Positions 1-10,390 are shown, counted from the first letter of the stretch. The stretch: 64,000 bases of DNA from Iodidimonas nitroreducens (GCA_000710935.1 BAYV01000007.1:1-64000); one strand, 5' to 3'. Numbers and translations: made by a program. Notes: generated from the sequence alone by a model not told the origin.

Positions 1-1857
1 CGAGCAGCCGATCCCCTGATCGATCCAGCGCACCACATAACCCAGGATGCCCTGACAATTATTATCCAGTTCGGCCTGGATCTCTGCGGCGCTCCAATCG
101 GGTCTGTGGGCGACCGGAATCTCCAGCAGATCATCGCGATCCGCCATAGGCCTTGTTGCCAGTTCGCGCTGGCGTTCCGCCACATCCACCTGATGATAAT
201 GCAAAGCGTGAAGGGTGGCCGCCGTGGGCGATGGCACCCAGGCGGTATTTGCCCCCGCCATGGGATGAGCGATTTTGGCATCCAGCATATCCGCCATGCG
301 ATCGGGCATCGCCCACATGCCCTTGCCGATCTGGGCATGGCCGGGCAGGCCGCAAGCCAGCCCCACATCCACATTGCGATCCTCATAAGCCGTGAGCCAC
401 CGGCTGTCTTTCATCGCTGCCTTGGGGATCATCGGCCCTGCTTCCATCGATGTGTGGATTTCATCGCCGGTGCGATCCAAAAAGCCGGTATTGATGAAAA
501 ACACCCGATCCTTCACCGCCGCAATGCACGCCGCCAGATTGAGCGAGGTGCGGCGTTCCTCATCCATGATCCCGATTTTGATGGTGTTTTGAGGAAGATC
601 GAATGCCTTTTCCACAAAGCTGAAAATCGCATCGCTGAAGGCCACCTCATCCGGGCCGTGCATCTTGGGCTTCACGATATAAATCGATCCCGCACGGCTA
701 TTGCGCAGCGGTCCTGTGCTCTTCAGATCATGAAGGGCGATGGCCACCGTCATCATGGCATCCAGAAGGCCCTCGAACACCTCATGCCCCTGCGCATCAA
801 GAACCGCCGGGGTGGTCATCAGATGCCCTACATTGCGCACCAGCAAAAGGCTGCGGCCATGCAGATCAAGGCTGTCGCCATCGGGGGTATGATAATGGCG
901 ATCCGGCGCCATGGCCCGGGTCATTGTTTCCCCGCCCTTCTCGAAACGGGCAACCAGATCGCCTTTCATCAGCCCCAGCCAATTATCATAGGCGGCAACC
1001 TTGTCATCGGCATCCACAGCGGCCACCGAATCCTCGAAATCCATGATCGTGGTCAGGGCGGATTCGATGATGATATCGGCCACGCCTGCGGCATCGGTTT
1101 GGCCGATGGGATGATCGCGATCTATCAATATTTCCAGATGCAGACCATGATGGCGCAGAAGAATGGCCTCCGGGCGCGCTGCCTTGCCGCGATAGCCGGC
1201 AAAAAGCGGCGGCTGGGCCAGCGGGCTTGCCCAGCCATCCGACAAGGCCACCTGCAGGCGACCATCCTTGATGTCATAGGCCACCGCATCCTTGTGCGAT
1301 CCTTGATCCAAAGGCGCCACCTGATCGAGCAGGGCCCGGCCATAAGCGATAACCCGATCACCCCTGATCCGATTATAGCCCGATCCTGCCGCCGCACCGC
1401 CATCATCGGGGATTGCATCGCTGCCATAAAGAGCATCATAAAGGCTGCCCCAACGGGCATTGGCGGCATTGAGCGCAAAGCGCGCATTCATCACCGGCAC
1501 CACAAGCTGCGGCCCGGAAATGGCTGAAATTTCGAGATCCACCTCTTTGGTGGCGACCTTGAACGGCGCGGGATCGGGCTGCAGATAGCCGATATCGCGC
1601 AAGAAAGCCTTATAAGCGGCCTTATCAAACGGCTGGCCTTTATTGTTTTTGTGCCAATCATCGATCTGCTGCTGCAGATCATCGCGCCGCGCCAGCAGGG
1701 CCCGGTTTTGCGGCGACATTTCGGTGATCAATCTTTCCAAAGACGACCAGAAATGATCAGGGGCAAGGCCGGTGCCAGGCAAAACCCTTGCCGTAACAAG
1801 CTTTACCAGGGATGGGGCCACCGATAGCCCGCCGATCTTTTGTCTGTCTATGGTCAT
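1..1857 (-). CDS. glcB: Malate synthase G, 3' end outside window
   Basis: Condenses glyoxylate with acetyl-CoA to malate (glyoxylate shunt). The minus frame is open from an ATG at 1857 to base 1, giving 619 codons without a stop; the family is about 720 residues, so about 100 C-terminal residues are missing. The N-terminus has the family pattern: a run [13 protein letters not shown]-like near residue 45, then [18 protein letters not shown] and [18 protein letters not shown]. The last visible residues include [20 protein letters not shown] and GCS, typical of the catalytic domain end. The long open frames on the plus strand across this stretch are antisense shadows. It diverges from the M24 peptidase gene. 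Presence suggests growth on C2 compounds or fatty acids; that is inference. Confidence 0.93.
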   Translation of the reverse strand, partial: MTIDRQKIGGLSVAPSLVKLVTARVLPGTGLAPDHFWSSLERLITEMSPQNRALLARRDDLQQQIDDWHKNNKGQPFDKAAYKAFLRDIGYLQPDPAPFKVATKEVDLEISAISGPQLVVPVMNARFALNAANARWGSLYDALYGSDAIPDDGGAAAGSGYNRIRGDRVIAYGRALLDQVAPLDQGSHKDAVAYDIKDGRLQVALSDGWASPLAQPPLFAGYRGKAARPEAILLRHHGLHLEILIDRDHPIGQTDAAGVADIIIESALTTIMDFEDSVAAVDADDKVAAYDNWLGLMKGDLVARFEKGGETMTRAMAPDRHYHTPDGDSLDLHGRSLLLVRNVGHLMTTPAVLDAQGHEVFEGLLDAMMTVAIALHDLKSTGPLRNSRAGSIYIVKPKMHGPDEVAFSDAIFSFVEKAFDLPQNTIKIGIMDEERRTSLNLAACIAAVKDRVFFINTGFLDRTGDEIHTSMEAGPMIPKAAMKDSRWLTAYEDRNVDVGLACGLPGHAQIGKGMWAMPDRMADMLDAKIAHPMAGANTAWVPSPTAATLHALHYHQVDVAERQRELATRPMADRDDLLEIPVAHRPDWSAAEIQAELDNNCQGILGYVVRWIDQGIGCS

Positions 1858-1892
1858 GATCCAAACCTTTCAAACCCCGTCGTTCGATCTGG

Positions 1893-1915
1893 CCGCCCCC
1901 ATCAGGCGGTTTTTT
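1893..1915 (+). terminator. Terminator-like GC hairpin with T6 in a divergent leader
   Basis: CCGCC and GGCGG (1893-1897 and 1905-1909) form a short stem, extendable by two G-U pairs, followed directly by six T residues on the plus strand. It lies between the divergent glcB and M24 peptidase starts, 90 bases before the peptidase ATG. It could attenuate the plus-strand transcript or block antisense entry; a chance hairpin is also possible. Confidence 0.4.
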
Positions 1916-2004
1916 GATCTGAACGAACGATCTACCCAAAATGCGAAGGGAGAGTTGCATATCCCGCCCACCCGGCGCAACGTGGGGGCTAAGAATTCTC
2001 TCAT

Positions 2005-3312
2005 ATGATGAGCAAAGCCATGCAAAAACGTGATTTTCTGAAAGCCTCAGCTTTGGCCATGATGGCCCCCATCCTTGCCCCGGTCTTGTCGCGATCCTTT
2101 GCCGCCCCCAAAAGCGCATGGGCGCAATCGGGCGCAAAAGGGGATTGGGGTGATTTGCCCGATCTGGCCGCCCGTGCCCGCCCGATCAGCGCATCGGATT
2201 ATGCCGCCCGCATCAATAAAGCACAAAAGCTGATGCGCGATGCCGAGCTATCCGCTTTGGTTTTAGAGCCGGGATCGAGCCTTGTTTATTTCACCGGCCT
2301 CCATCTGTGGCGATCCGAACGCTTTCATGGCGCGGTGATCCCGGCGGATGGCGATATTGCCCTGATCAGCCCGGCTTTCGAGGAAGCGAGCCTGCGCGAA
2401 AAAATGGCGACAGACATTGATGTGCGGGTATGGGACGAGCATGAAAACCCCTTTCAACTGGTGCATGGAATTTTGCAGGATCGCAAGGCCCCCGCCGGGC
2501 CAATAGGGATCGAAGCCACCGTGCGCCATTTCATTGCCGATGGGATCAAAGGCAGCGGGCCGGAGCGCGGCATTGCCCCGGCCCACAGCGTGGTCACCGG
2601 CTGCCGAGCGATCAAATCAGCTGCCGAAATCGCCCTGATGCAGATCGCCAATGAAATCACTTTGGCCGCCTATCGTGCCACAGTGCCGCGCCTTGAAGCC
2701 GGGATGCAGCCTGCCGATTTCAGCCGCATGATGAATGAAGCGACAAAGGCCATGGGCGGCACGCCGCTCTTTTCCATGGCTTTGTTCGGACCGGCCAGCG
2801 CCTTTCCCCATGGATCATCGGCACCCCAGATTTTGGCGGATGGCGATATCGTTTTGATGGATTGCGGCTGTGCGGTGGAAGGCTATCAATCCGATATTTC
2901 CCGAACCATCGTGTTTGGCACCCCCAGCAAACGCCAAAGGCAAATCTGGGCGATCAAAAAAGAAGCACAATTGGCCGCCTTTGCCGCCGCCCGGCCCGGC
3001 GTGCCTTGTGAAAAGGTCGATGAAGCGGCCCGCGCCATCATCGAAAAGCACGGCTTTGGCCCCGGCTATGCAGTTCCCGGTCTGCCCCATCGCACCGGCC
3101 ATGGGATCGGTTTGGATGGCCATGAAAGCCCCAATTTCGTGAAGGGGGAAAGCACCCTCATCGCCCCCGGCATGTGTTTTTCCGATGAACCGGGTATCTA
3201 TATCCCCGGTGAATTCGGGGTGCGGCTGGAAGATTGCCTGTGGATCGGCGAAGATGGCCCCCATTGGTTCACCGAGCCCGCCGCTTCCATCGATAATCCC
3301 TTGAACCTATAG
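2005..3312 (+). CDS. Secreted M24-family metallopeptidase (Xaa-Pro aminopeptidase type)
   Basis: 435 residues. The N-terminus (KRDFLKASALAMM then a hydrophobic run to AAP near residue 34) looks like a Tat-type signal with KR instead of RR, so export is probable. The mature part has a creatinase-like N-terminal domain and a C-terminal pita-bread domain with all five metal ligands visible: Asp286 (LMDCG), Asp297 (SDISRT), His366 (RTGHGIGL), Glu395 (DEPGIY) and Glu409 (RLED). It would cleave N-terminal residues before proline in peptides, probably in the periplasm. ATG codons at 2005, 2008 and 2020 are all in frame and none has a strong ribosome site. It converges with pyrF, 19 bases apart. Confidence 0.87.
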   Translation: MMSKAMQKRDFLKASALAMMAPILAPVLSRSFAAPKSAWAQSGAKGDWGDLPDLAARARPISASDYAARINKAQKLMRDAELSALVLEPGSSLVYFTGLHLWRSERFHGAVIPADGDIALISPAFEEASLREKMATDIDVRVWDEHENPFQLVHGILQDRKAPAGPIGIEATVRHFIADGIKGSGPERGIAPAHSVVTGCRAIKSAAEIALMQIANEITLAAYRATVPRLEAGMQPADFSRMMNEATKAMGGTPLFSMALFGPASAFPHGSSAPQILADGDIVLMDCGCAVEGYQSDISRTIVFGTPSKRQRQIWAIKKEAQLAAFAAARPGVPCEKVDEAARAIIEKHGFGPGYAVPGLPHRTGHGIGLDGHESPNFVKGESTLIAPGMCFSDEPGIYIPGEFGVRLEDCLWIGEDGPHWFTEPAASIDNPLNL

Positions 3313-3331
3313 GATCAGGAGGGCACCGACC

Positions 3332-4051
3332 CTAGAGGTCGCTGATGCTGTTGACGATGGAGCGCGCTGCCCCCACCGGATCGCTGGCGCGGGTGATGGG
3401 CCGCCCCACGATGATCACGGTCGCGCCATTCTCGATGGCTTCTTTTGGCGTCATCACCCGCTTTTGATCATCGCTATCCGATCCCCGGGGGCGGATGCCG
3501 GGCACCACAAGCTTTAAATGCCGGCCTGCAACCGATCTGGTGGTGGAAATTTCATGGGGCGCACACACCACCCCATCCAGCCCCGATTTTTCCGCCAATC
3601 GGGCAAGGCGGGCCACCACTTTATGGGTCGATCCCTCGATCCCCAAAACATCGAGATCACCCGCATCGAGACTGGTGAGCACAGTGACCCCAACGATCCA
3701 CGGCACCTTGATGCCAAGGCGGCTGGCTTCATCGGCGGCGGTATCGGCAGCCGCACGCATCATATCCGCGCCCCCTGCGGCATGAACGGTGAGAATGGCC
3801 GGATTGAGCCGCATCACCGAGCGCACCGCACCGGCCACGGTATTGGGAATATCGTGAAATTTCAGATCAATGAACAGCGGAATATCCCGCCGGGCGATTT
3901 CTTCCACCCCATGCGGGCCATGGGCACAGAAAAATTCCAGCCCCAGCTTGAATCCCCCCACCACATCCTTAAGGGAATCCGCCAGATGGATGGCCTGCGC
4001 CAGATCGCCAGTATCAAGGGCACAGAATAAAGGATTGGTAAAACGTTGCAT
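3332..4051 (-). CDS. pyrF: Orotidine 5'-phosphate decarboxylase
   Basis: Last step of UMP synthesis. 239 residues, normal for the bacterial enzyme. The catalytic signature DLKFHD places Asp62, Lys64 and Asp67 in the active site; the C-terminal phosphate-binding segment reads VIIVGRPIT. It is the last gene of a minus-strand block rpsA-ihfB-lapA-pyrF that is recurrent in alphaproteobacteria; lapA lies 67 bases upstream. No trpF follows within reach, since the next gene is convergent. Confidence 0.96.
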   Translation of the reverse strand: MQRFTNPLFCALDTGDLAQAIHLADSLKDVVGGFKLGLEFFCAHGPHGVEEIARRDIPLFIDLKFHDIPNTVAGAVRSVMRLNPAILTVHAAGGADMMRAAADTAADEASRLGIKVPWIVGVTVLTSLDAGDLDVLGIEGSTHKVVARLARLAEKSGLDGVVCAPHEISTTRSVAGRHLKLVVPGIRPRGSDSDDQKRVMTPKEAIENGATVIIVGRPITRASDPVGAARSIVNSISDL

Positions 4052-4118
4052 ATGAATTGCCCGACAAAAGATTTAAGGCCAAAGCCTTTTTGATGCTGAT
4101 AAAACGCCCCCCGGCCTT

Positions 4119-4556
4119 TCAGACAGCGGAACGCCCAACGCCTGATGCCTTATTCTGAACCGGCGATGGTCGCGCTGCCCCCAAAGCCGAAGCGCGCTGA
4201 GATGATGCGGTGGATGAACGCGGGGCCTGAGCATGATCAATGGCCTCGAATTTCCGGCTGGTCTGCCCCGCCTCTCCATCTTCATTTTGCGCATCCAATC
4301 GCGCTTGGGCGGCATCGGCCCGGCGCTCGGCCTTTTTCAGCTTGCGCGACAAAACAAAGGATCGGCGAAAAGACAAGGCGAAGGCCAGAATCGCCCCCAG
4401 AAACATCCCGGCCAGAAACATCGCAAACAAGGGCAGGCGCAAAGCCAGATCAAAACCGGGCAGGCTCACCAGAACCGGTTGGCGATTGAAAAGCGCGAAA
4501 ACGACCAACGCCGCCGCTGGCAGCACAAAAACGATCCAGCGCAGAAAAGAAGACAT
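4119..4556 (-). CDS. lapA: LapA-domain small membrane protein
   Basis: 145 residues. Two hydrophobic helices (about residues 6-22 and 42-62, with a short QPVLVSLPGF turn between) are followed by a charged, probably coiled-coil segment (RKLKKAERRADAAQARLD) and a low-complexity tail. This is the DUF1049/LapA architecture; in E. coli LapA takes part in control of lipopolysaccharide synthesis. Its place between ihfB and pyrF is common in alphaproteobacteria and supports the call. A ribosome site AGGGA lies 5 bases before the ATG. The tail after residue 100 is poorly conserved and no function can be read from it. Confidence 0.75.
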   Translation of the reverse strand: MSSFLRWIVFVLPAAALVVFALFNRQPVLVSLPGFDLALRLPLFAMFLAGMFLGAILAFALSFRRSFVLSRKLKKAERRADAAQARLDAQNEDGEAGQTSRKFEAIDHAQAPRSSTASSQRASALGAARPSPVQNKASGVGRSAV

Positions 4557-4616
4557 CAGCGTCCCTGTTTATGGTCGGGGTTTATGGAAGATAAAGGCCC
4601 CATCAACAGCGGCCCA

Positions 4617-4907
4617 TCAGGCCCCATATTTGTCATTGAGCTGTTCGCGCAGATCTTTTCCGGCCTTGAAATAGGGCACATGCTTTTCTTCCACATCCAC
4701 CGCTTCGCCGGTGCGGGGATTGCGCCCCACCCGCGATGGCCGGGATTTGACCGAAAAAGCCCCAAAGCCTCGTAATTCCACACGATCACCACGGCTCATG
4801 GCGGCGGTGATTTCCTCGAAAATCGTGCCGACGATCCGCTCCACATCGCGATGAAACAAATGCGGATTGGCCTCTGCCAGCTTATTGATGAGTTCGGATT
4901 TGATCAT
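4617..4907 (-). CDS. ihfB: Integration host factor subunit beta
   Basis: 96 residues, DNABII family. It binds and sharply bends DNA as a heterodimer with IhfA. Visible landmarks are the N-terminal dimerisation helices ([17 protein letters not shown]), [14 protein letters not shown], and the DNA-intercalating beta-arm with GRNPRTGE. Lies downstream of rpsA on the same strand, as in most proteobacteria, but separated by about 300 bases, so it may have its own promoter. Confidence 0.96.
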   Translation of the reverse strand: MIKSELINKLAEANPHLFHRDVERIVGTIFEEITAAMSRGDRVELRGFGAFSVKSRPSRVGRNPRTGEAVDVEEKHVPYFKAGKDLREQLNDKYGA

Positions 4908-5212
4908 AAGGGAAGGATCCTTTCATCGAACCTTCTGAAAACCTGAGGATGGATCATAACCCCAAGCGGGCCTGATCCCCCTCAATCTTGCAAGGATGCT
5001 CCAGCGCCAGCACCGCATCCATCATAACACGGCGATGATAATAGGGCAGAAAATCTTGTGGGGCAAAATTTTATGAAAAAGATCATAGCAGCACCAAGCC
5101 GCGCATCCCGCCCCATGAATTGTCAATACCCATCCCGCTTTAAACATATAAGGCCGCACCGCCAAGGATGACGGAACGGCCTTTATTTTGCCGGGCGCTT
5201 GATCACAAGGGA
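4908..5212. other. Intergenic region rpsA-ihfB
   Basis: 305 bases without a convincing gene. Near the rpsA end, AAGGCCG (5150-5156) and CGGCCTT (5177-5183) form a 7-bp stem that could end rpsA transcription on the minus strand, but the T tract after it is weak. The part next to ihfB is AT-richer and probably holds its promoter; no clear -35/-10 pair was assigned. Confidence 0.4.
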
Positions 5213-6916
5213 TCAGGCGTCGGTTTTGTCTTCTTTGGCCTTTTTCAAGGCCGCACCCAGAATATCCCCAAGGCTGGCACCGGAATCCGTGGAGCCATAT
5301 TCCGCCACGGCGGCTTTTTCCTCGGCCACTTCAAGGGCCTTGATCGACAGATTCACGCGGCGTTGGCCACGATCAACATTGGTGACAAGGGCATCGACCT
5401 TATCGCCAACGGCAAAACGATCAGGACGCTGATCCCCGCGATCCCGGGCCAGATCAGAGCGACGAATGAAGGCGGTATAACCATCAGCGATGGAAACCTC
5501 GATCCCGCCATCATTGACTTCGGTCACCGTGCAGGTCACCACATCGCCTTTTTTGCGGCTGGCAACATCGGCAAAAGGATCACCGGAAAGCTGCTTCATG
5601 CCAAGGCTGATGCGTTCTTTTTCCACATCCACATCCAGCACTTTGGCTTTCACATGATCGCCCTTGTTGAATTTGGCAATGGCGTCTTCGCCCGTTCCTT
5701 CCCAATCGATATCCGACATATGCACCATGCCATCGACATCGAATTCAAGACCCACGAACAGACCGAATTCGGTGATGTTCTTGATCTCGCCTTCCACTTC
5801 GCTATCGGCGGGGAATTTTTCGGCAAAGGCTTCCCATGGATTTTCAAGGCATTGCTTCAGGCCCAGAGAAATGCGGCGCTTTTCAGGATCGACCTCAAGC
5901 ACCATCACTTCCACTTCCTGGCTGGTGGAAACGATCTTGCCCGGATGAACATTCTTTTTCACCCATGACATTTCCGACACATGAACAAGCCCTTCAACAC
6001 CGGCTTCAAGCTCAACGAAGGCACCGTAATCGGTGATATTGGTCACGGTTCCGGTGAATTTCGCACCCAGCGGATATTTCGCGTCGATGGCTTCCCATGG
6101 ATCGGCTTCAAGCTGCTTCATGCCAAGGCTGATGCGCTGGCTATCCATATTCACCCGGATGATCTGCACCTTCACCGATTCGCCAATGGTGACAACATCC
6201 GACGGATGATTGACCCGCTTCCATGCCATATCGGTGACATGCAACAGGCCATCGATGCCGCCCAGATCAACGAAGGCACCATATTCGGTGACATTCTTGA
6301 CCACGCCATCCACCACATCGCCTTCTTTCAGGCGATCAAGCAATTCAGCCCGCTGTTCGGCGCGGGTTTCTTCCAGAACGGCCCGGCGTGAAACAACGAT
6401 ATTGCCCCGGCGACGATCCATTTTCAAAATCTGGAAAGGCTGCGGGATATTCATCAGGGGCGTGACATCGCGCACCGGACGGATATCAACCTGGCTGCCG
6501 GGCAAAAAGGCCACAGCGCCGCTCAGATCAACGGTGAAGCCACCCTTGACCCGACCAAAGATAACGCCTTCCACATGCGTTTCTTTTTCATAAGCCGTTT
6601 CAAGATGGTTCCAGGATTCTTCGCGGCGGGCTTTGTCGCGGCTCAGAACCGCTTCGCCATTGGCGTTTTCAACACGCTCAACGAACACTTCAACCTGATC
6701 GCCAACGGAAATTTCGGCCGCCTTGCCGGGGGCTGCGAATTCGCGGAGGGGCACACGGCCTTCCGCCTTCAGCCCAACATCAATCACGGCAAGATCGCTT
6801 TCAATCGCCGTTACGGTGCCCCGGACAACCTGACCTTCAAACTGCGAGTCTTCCGACATCGTTTCGTTCAAAAGCGCTTCGAAGTCCGCCATTGAGGGCA
6901 TTTGCATTTCTGTCAT
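5213..6916 (-). CDS. rpsA: 30S ribosomal protein S1
   Basis: 567 residues with six consecutive S1 (OB-fold) RNA-binding domains; repeated signatures are DGLLHVTDMAW, EGLVHVSEMSW and DGMVHMSDIDW. It brings structured or leader-poor mRNAs to the ribosome. I start it at MTEMQMPSM (ATG 6914-6916) because homologues begin just before the acidic DFEALL segment; the open frame runs 44 codons further up but that part is not S1-like. No good Shine-Dalgarno precedes this ATG, common for rpsA; MQMPSM three codons later is an alternative. It lies 167 bases downstream of cmk, the usual neighbour. Confidence 0.96.
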   Translation of the reverse strand: MTEMQMPSMADFEALLNETMSEDSQFEGQVVRGTVTAIESDLAVIDVGLKAEGRVPLREFAAPGKAAEISVGDQVEVFVERVENANGEAVLSRDKARREESWNHLETAYEKETHVEGVIFGRVKGGFTVDLSGAVAFLPGSQVDIRPVRDVTPLMNIPQPFQILKMDRRRGNIVVSRRAVLEETRAEQRAELLDRLKEGDVVDGVVKNVTEYGAFVDLGGIDGLLHVTDMAWKRVNHPSDVVTIGESVKVQIIRVNMDSQRISLGMKQLEADPWEAIDAKYPLGAKFTGTVTNITDYGAFVELEAGVEGLVHVSEMSWVKKNVHPGKIVSTSQEVEVMVLEVDPEKRRISLGLKQCLENPWEAFAEKFPADSEVEGEIKNITEFGLFVGLEFDVDGMVHMSDIDWEGTGEDAIAKFNKGDHVKAKVLDVDVEKERISLGMKQLSGDPFADVASRKKGDVVTCTVTEVNDGGIEVSIADGYTAFIRRSDLARDRGDQRPDRFAVGDKVDALVTNVDRGQRRVNLSIKALEVAEEKAAVAEYGSTDSGASLGDILGAALKKAKEDKTDA

Positions 6917-7083
6917 CTGTTTGGTTCGATACCGATTTTGAGGGAGCTTTTCATGCTGGCCGATCACATCTGGCCGCTTTCTTCCGGGGCTCCTTGACCG
7001 GCGACCATCGCCCGTCTTCTCTCCATCCCGGAAAGCCAATGGCCCCAAATAACATAAAGGGTGGCATCAAAGATGCGCGCCCC

Positions 7084-7740
7084 TCACCGCTTTATGGTGC
7101 CCTGGCTCATTTTCATGCGTTGTCTGCTCTCGATTTCCATGCAGGCACGCGCGAATGCGTCCTCTATATCCAATTCAGTGGTATCAAGCAAGACCGCGTC
7201 TTCAGCCCGGGTCAGGGGGGCCGTTGCGCGGGCCTGATCCCGTGCATCGCGTTCCTGTAAATCGGCCAGAACCGCCCCAAGGCTGGTTTTGACCCCCTTT
7301 TGGCGCAATTCTTCGAATCGCCTATGGGCGCGCACCGCATCGCTGGCAGTCACATAAAGCTTCACATCGGCATCGGGGCACACCACCGTGCCGATATCCC
7401 GACCATCAAGCACCGCCCCTTTTTGCGCAAATTGGCGCTGAAAGGCCAAAAGCGCCGTGCGCACATCGGGAATGGCCGCCACTTTCGAGGCTGCCGCCCC
7501 CGTGGCCTCATCGCGCAAAGCCGGATCATGAAGGGTGGCCACATCGAGATCCCGGGCCAGAACCGCCGCGCGGTGTTCATCGATTCTATCCCCGGATGCG
7601 GGGTTATCACGCAACAGCGCCAGCCCCACAGCGCGATAAAGCGAGCCGGTATCGAGATAGGCAAGGCCATAAAGCTGCGCCAGCCGCCGCCCCAAAGTGC
7701 CCTTGCCCGATGCCGCCGGTCCATCGATGGCAATGATCAT
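7084..7740 (-). CDS. cmk: Cytidylate kinase
   Basis: Phosphorylates CMP and dCMP. 218 residues with the P-loop [19 protein letters not shown] at residues 3-21, the [14 protein letters not shown] substrate segment and the DGRDIGTVV motif. Its ATG overlaps the aroA stop (ATGA), so the two are translationally coupled. The aroA-cmk-rpsA order is standard in proteobacteria. Confidence 0.96.
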   Translation of the reverse strand: MIIAIDGPAASGKGTLGRRLAQLYGLAYLDTGSLYRAVGLALLRDNPASGDRIDEHRAAVLARDLDVATLHDPALRDEATGAAASKVAAIPDVRTALLAFQRQFAQKGAVLDGRDIGTVVCPDADVKLYVTASDAVRAHRRFEELRQKGVKTSLGAVLADLQERDARDQARATAPLTRAEDAVLLDTTELDIEDAFARACMEIESRQRMKMSQGTIKR

Positions 7741-9146
7741 GAAACCTCCGTGATCTTCATGCCCAGGCCATTCATCAGGCCCACAAAGCCCGGAAAGCTG
7801 GTGGTGATCGGTGCCGCATCATCAATGGCCAGGGGCGCAGCACAAACCGATCCCAGCACCAGGGCCGCCATGGCGATCCGATGATCAAGATGGGTTTGCA
7901 CCCGCGCCCCGCCCGCCGGGCGCGCCCGCCCCGCATGGCCGCTGATGATCAGGCCATCGGGCAGTTCCTCAACCCCCACGCCCGCCGCCGAAAGCACGGC
8001 CGCCATCGCAGCGATTCGGTCGCTTTCCTTCACCCGCAATTCCTGAAGGCCGGTGAAGCGTGAAACCCCATCAGCCATCGCCGCCGCCACGAACAGCACC
8101 GGGAATTCATCGATCATCAGCGAAGCCAGAGCCGGATCGAGATCCACCGCCTTGAGATGATCCGGCCCCCGCATCAAAAGATCAGCCACCGGCTCGCCGC
8201 CCTCCATGCGTTCATTCTGGATGCTGACCGGCGCCCCCATCAGGGCCAGCGCATCCAGAATACCAGCGCGCAAGGGGTTGATCCCCACGCCTTCCAGATA
8301 AAGCTCCGATCCCGGATGGATCGCCGCCGCCACCAGCGGAAAGGCAGCCGATGAAATATCCCCCGGTACCGTAATATCAACCGGCTTTAATTCGATCTCG
8401 CCGGTGATGCGGATGATCCGTCCCGCCCCTTTTTCCTCGGTCTCGATCCCCGCACCCATGGCTTTCAGCATCCGCTCGCTATGATCGCGGGTGGCCTGCG
8501 CCTCGCAGATGGTGCTGGTGCCCGGGGCATTGAGCGCAGCCAGAATGATCGCCGATTTAACCTGCGCCGATGCCACCTTGGGCGCATGATCAATGGGCAG
8601 AGCTGTTCCTGTGCCCCGGATCAGCAAAGGCAGGCGGCCCCCATCGGCGGCATCGATCACAGCCCCCATCTGCGTTAAGGGATCGATCACCCGGCCCATC
8701 GGCCTTTTTCGCAAAGAGGCATCACCGCTCAGGATGGCGCGCACCGGCTGACTTGCCAGCATCCCCATCAAAAGCCGGGTCGAGGTGCCGGAATTGCCCA
8801 TATCCAGCACATCATCAGGGCTTTTCAATCCCCCCACGCCCACGCCATCCACCAGCCAATCGCCGCCTGCCTTGGCGCTGCTATCACGGTGGATCGCCAC
8901 CCCCATGGCCCGCAAGGCCGCGGCCGTGGCCCGCACATCTTCGCCTTCCAAAAGATTGATGATCCGTGTGCGCCCGATGGTCAAAGATCCCAGCATCAGG
9001 GCCCGGTGGGAAATCGATTTGTCGCCGGGAACGGTGCAACGACCCTCAATCCGCTCCGCAGGCGCAGATTGAAGGCCCCGATGCGGTTCTATATGATGCA
9101 CAGCGACTTGCTCCATTTTATCCAAATTCACTTTTTTTGTTGACAT
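7737..9146 (-). CDS. aroA: 3-phosphoshikimate 1-carboxyvinyltransferase (EPSP synthase)
   Basis: Joins shikimate-3-phosphate and phosphoenolpyruvate in aromatic amino-acid synthesis. Key motifs: [13 protein letters not shown] near the start, [13 protein letters not shown] (the PEP-binding LGNAGTA-equivalent), and [12 protein letters not shown]. The family-like part begins near [12 protein letters not shown]. Start choice is uncertain: ATG at 9146 (used here), GTG at 9155 or ATG at 9116 are all in frame, and none has a strong ribosome site. Divergent from the TIGR02300 gene. Confidence 0.95.
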   Translation of the reverse strand: MSTKKVNLDKMEQVAVHHIEPHRGLQSAPAERIEGRCTVPGDKSISHRALMLGSLTIGRTRIINLLEGEDVRATAAALRAMGVAIHRDSSAKAGGDWLVDGVGVGGLKSPDDVLDMGNSGTSTRLLMGMLASQPVRAILSGDASLRKRPMGRVIDPLTQMGAVIDAADGGRLPLLIRGTGTALPIDHAPKVASAQVKSAIILAALNAPGTSTICEAQATRDHSERMLKAMGAGIETEEKGAGRIIRITGEIELKPVDITVPGDISSAAFPLVAAAIHPGSELYLEGVGINPLRAGILDALALMGAPVSIQNERMEGGEPVADLLMRGPDHLKAVDLDPALASLMIDEFPVLFVAAAMADGVSRFTGLQELRVKESDRIAAMAAVLSAAGVGVEELPDGLIISGHAGRARPAGGARVQTHLDHRIAMAALVLGSVCAAPLAIDDAAPITTSFPGFVGLMNGLGMKITEVS

Positions 9147-9291
9147 TAGGGCCACTCTTTTCGATCTGACGCACTAGCTTTTGACAGAAGCGACCGAGCG
9201 TGGCAATCCATGGTGCCTGCACCCGCATCGGCATCAGGAACATCGAGAGGGGCGCACCGTCCCCCTTGACGAGGACCAAAGGAGTATTTTC

Positions 9292-9624
9292 GTGGCCAAA
9301 CCCGAATGGGGAACCAAGCGTACATGTCCCAAATGCGGTACGCGCTTTTACGATCTGCAAAAAGACGATCCAGTCACTTGCATCGATTGCGGCAATGAAT
9401 GGGCTCCTGAACCCATCCTCAAATCACGTCTCACCCATCAGCCGGAAGCGGCGAAAAAGGTTGTGAAGCCGGTTGTCGATGATGACGACTCGGATGATCT
9501 CGATCTCGATGATGATGACGATGATGATATCAAGATCGATGATGATGACGATATCACCGTTGAAGATGATGACGATGATGATGTCTCGGATGTCGTTGTC
9601 GGCCCCTTGAAAGACGAAGACTGA
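9292..9624 (+). CDS. TIGR02300 family protein, zinc-ribbon plus acidic tail
   Basis: 110 residues. GTG start at 9292 chosen because AAAGGAG ends 7 bases before it and the family begins AKPEWGTKRTCPKCG; an ATG at 9181 would add an unrelated extension. The N-terminal half carries two Cys pairs (CPKC and CIDC) that probably bind zinc, and the FYDL motif that names the family. The C-terminal half is almost only Asp with some Ile, Val and Lys, and is very acidic. Function is unknown; the family is restricted largely to alphaproteobacteria and typically sits beside aroA and a tRNA-Ala, as here. Confidence 0.88.
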   Translation: MAKPEWGTKRTCPKCGTRFYDLQKDDPVTCIDCGNEWAPEPILKSRLTHQPEAAKKVVKPVVDDDDSDDLDLDDDDDDDIKIDDDDDITVEDDDDDDVSDVVVGPLKDED

Positions 9625-9875
9625 GCGGCCAGCCGTTCAACCTTTATCTGCTGTGGCAAGGTCGGCATGATCCCCTCTGGGGCGTGCCGGCCGATAAGCA
9701 AACAGACCGATCATAGGGGGCCAAAAGAGCCCCCATAAAACCGGGGCGGCGATTTTTATCACCCAAAGGCGATTTCCCCCTTGATCGCAACCGGCTTAGC
9801 CACTAAGTTCCGCCCCGCTCCTGCCCCCAAGCACGGAGCGGATCGCGCGCAGGGTAAAGCCTGTTGCAGCAAAAT

Positions 9876-9941
<66 letters not shown>

Positions 9942-9951
<10 letters not shown>

Positions 9952-10055
9952 TTTTTTCAAAATACTGATCGCCTCGGATGATAGACTCTCTGGGGCTCCA
10001 CCATTTCTCCGAAATGCTGATCGCCTCGGATGATAGACTCTTCGGGGCTCCACCA
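9942..10055 (+). repeat. 52-bp tandem repeat containing the tRNA-Ala 3' end
   Basis: GGCTCCACCA, the last ten bases of the tRNA, recurs at 9994-10003 and 10046-10055, exactly 52 bases apart each time. A 25-base block beginning CTGATCGCCTCGG occurs at 9965-9989 and 10017-10041. The region is therefore the tRNA end followed by two tandem copies of a 52-bp unit that ends in the same tRNA tail. It holds no gene; it may be a remnant of repeated recombination at the tRNA 3' end or replication slippage. Confidence 0.85.
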
Positions 10056-10245
10056 CCAAATTCCGTCATCCCGGCCCCCGAGCCGGGCTCCATCTTTCAC
10101 ACGCACGAGCCCTACACGAGATGGATTCCGGGTCAAGCCCGGAATGACGAGGTTTATTTGACGCCACCAAATTCCGTCATCCCGCCTGCAACCATCATAT
10201 CACAACTCCAATGCACAGGGTTCCCGGATCAAGTCCGAGACAGGC
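10053..10245. repeat. Palindromic intergenic repeat, one full and one decayed copy
   Basis: Left arm 10061-10095 (TTCCGTCATCCCGG...CTCCATCT) and right arm 10119-10151 (AGATGGATTCCGGG...GAATGACGAG) are imperfect inverted repeats. A second copy starts at 10164 with the same 21-base block as 10053-10073 and has a degraded right arm near 10220-10243. This is the type of extragenic palindrome scattered through many alphaproteobacterial genomes. From here to the divL start at 10391 no gene is seen. Confidence 0.7.
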
Positions 10246-10390
10246 AAAGCCCCGGGAGACGAACAGGGGAAAACCTCGGCGACGAAGAGCCGAGAGAGCG
10301 AGCGAACATGCGGTGTTGCTTGTATCTCTATCTATGGCTGGTTAGATTGCGCAGGCAGGCCCGCGCGCCTTTTCGCCAAGACCGAGGATC

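Noticed and set aside
106-1527. Long plus-strand open frame of 473 codons
   Set aside because: It is antisense to the malate synthase G gene, which has clear family motifs; the frame is rich in His, Arg and Ile from reversed GAT/ATC codons.
9660-9734. Two hairpins after the TIGR02300 gene as terminators
   Set aside because: Stems are good but neither is followed by a T tract on either strand; left uncalled.
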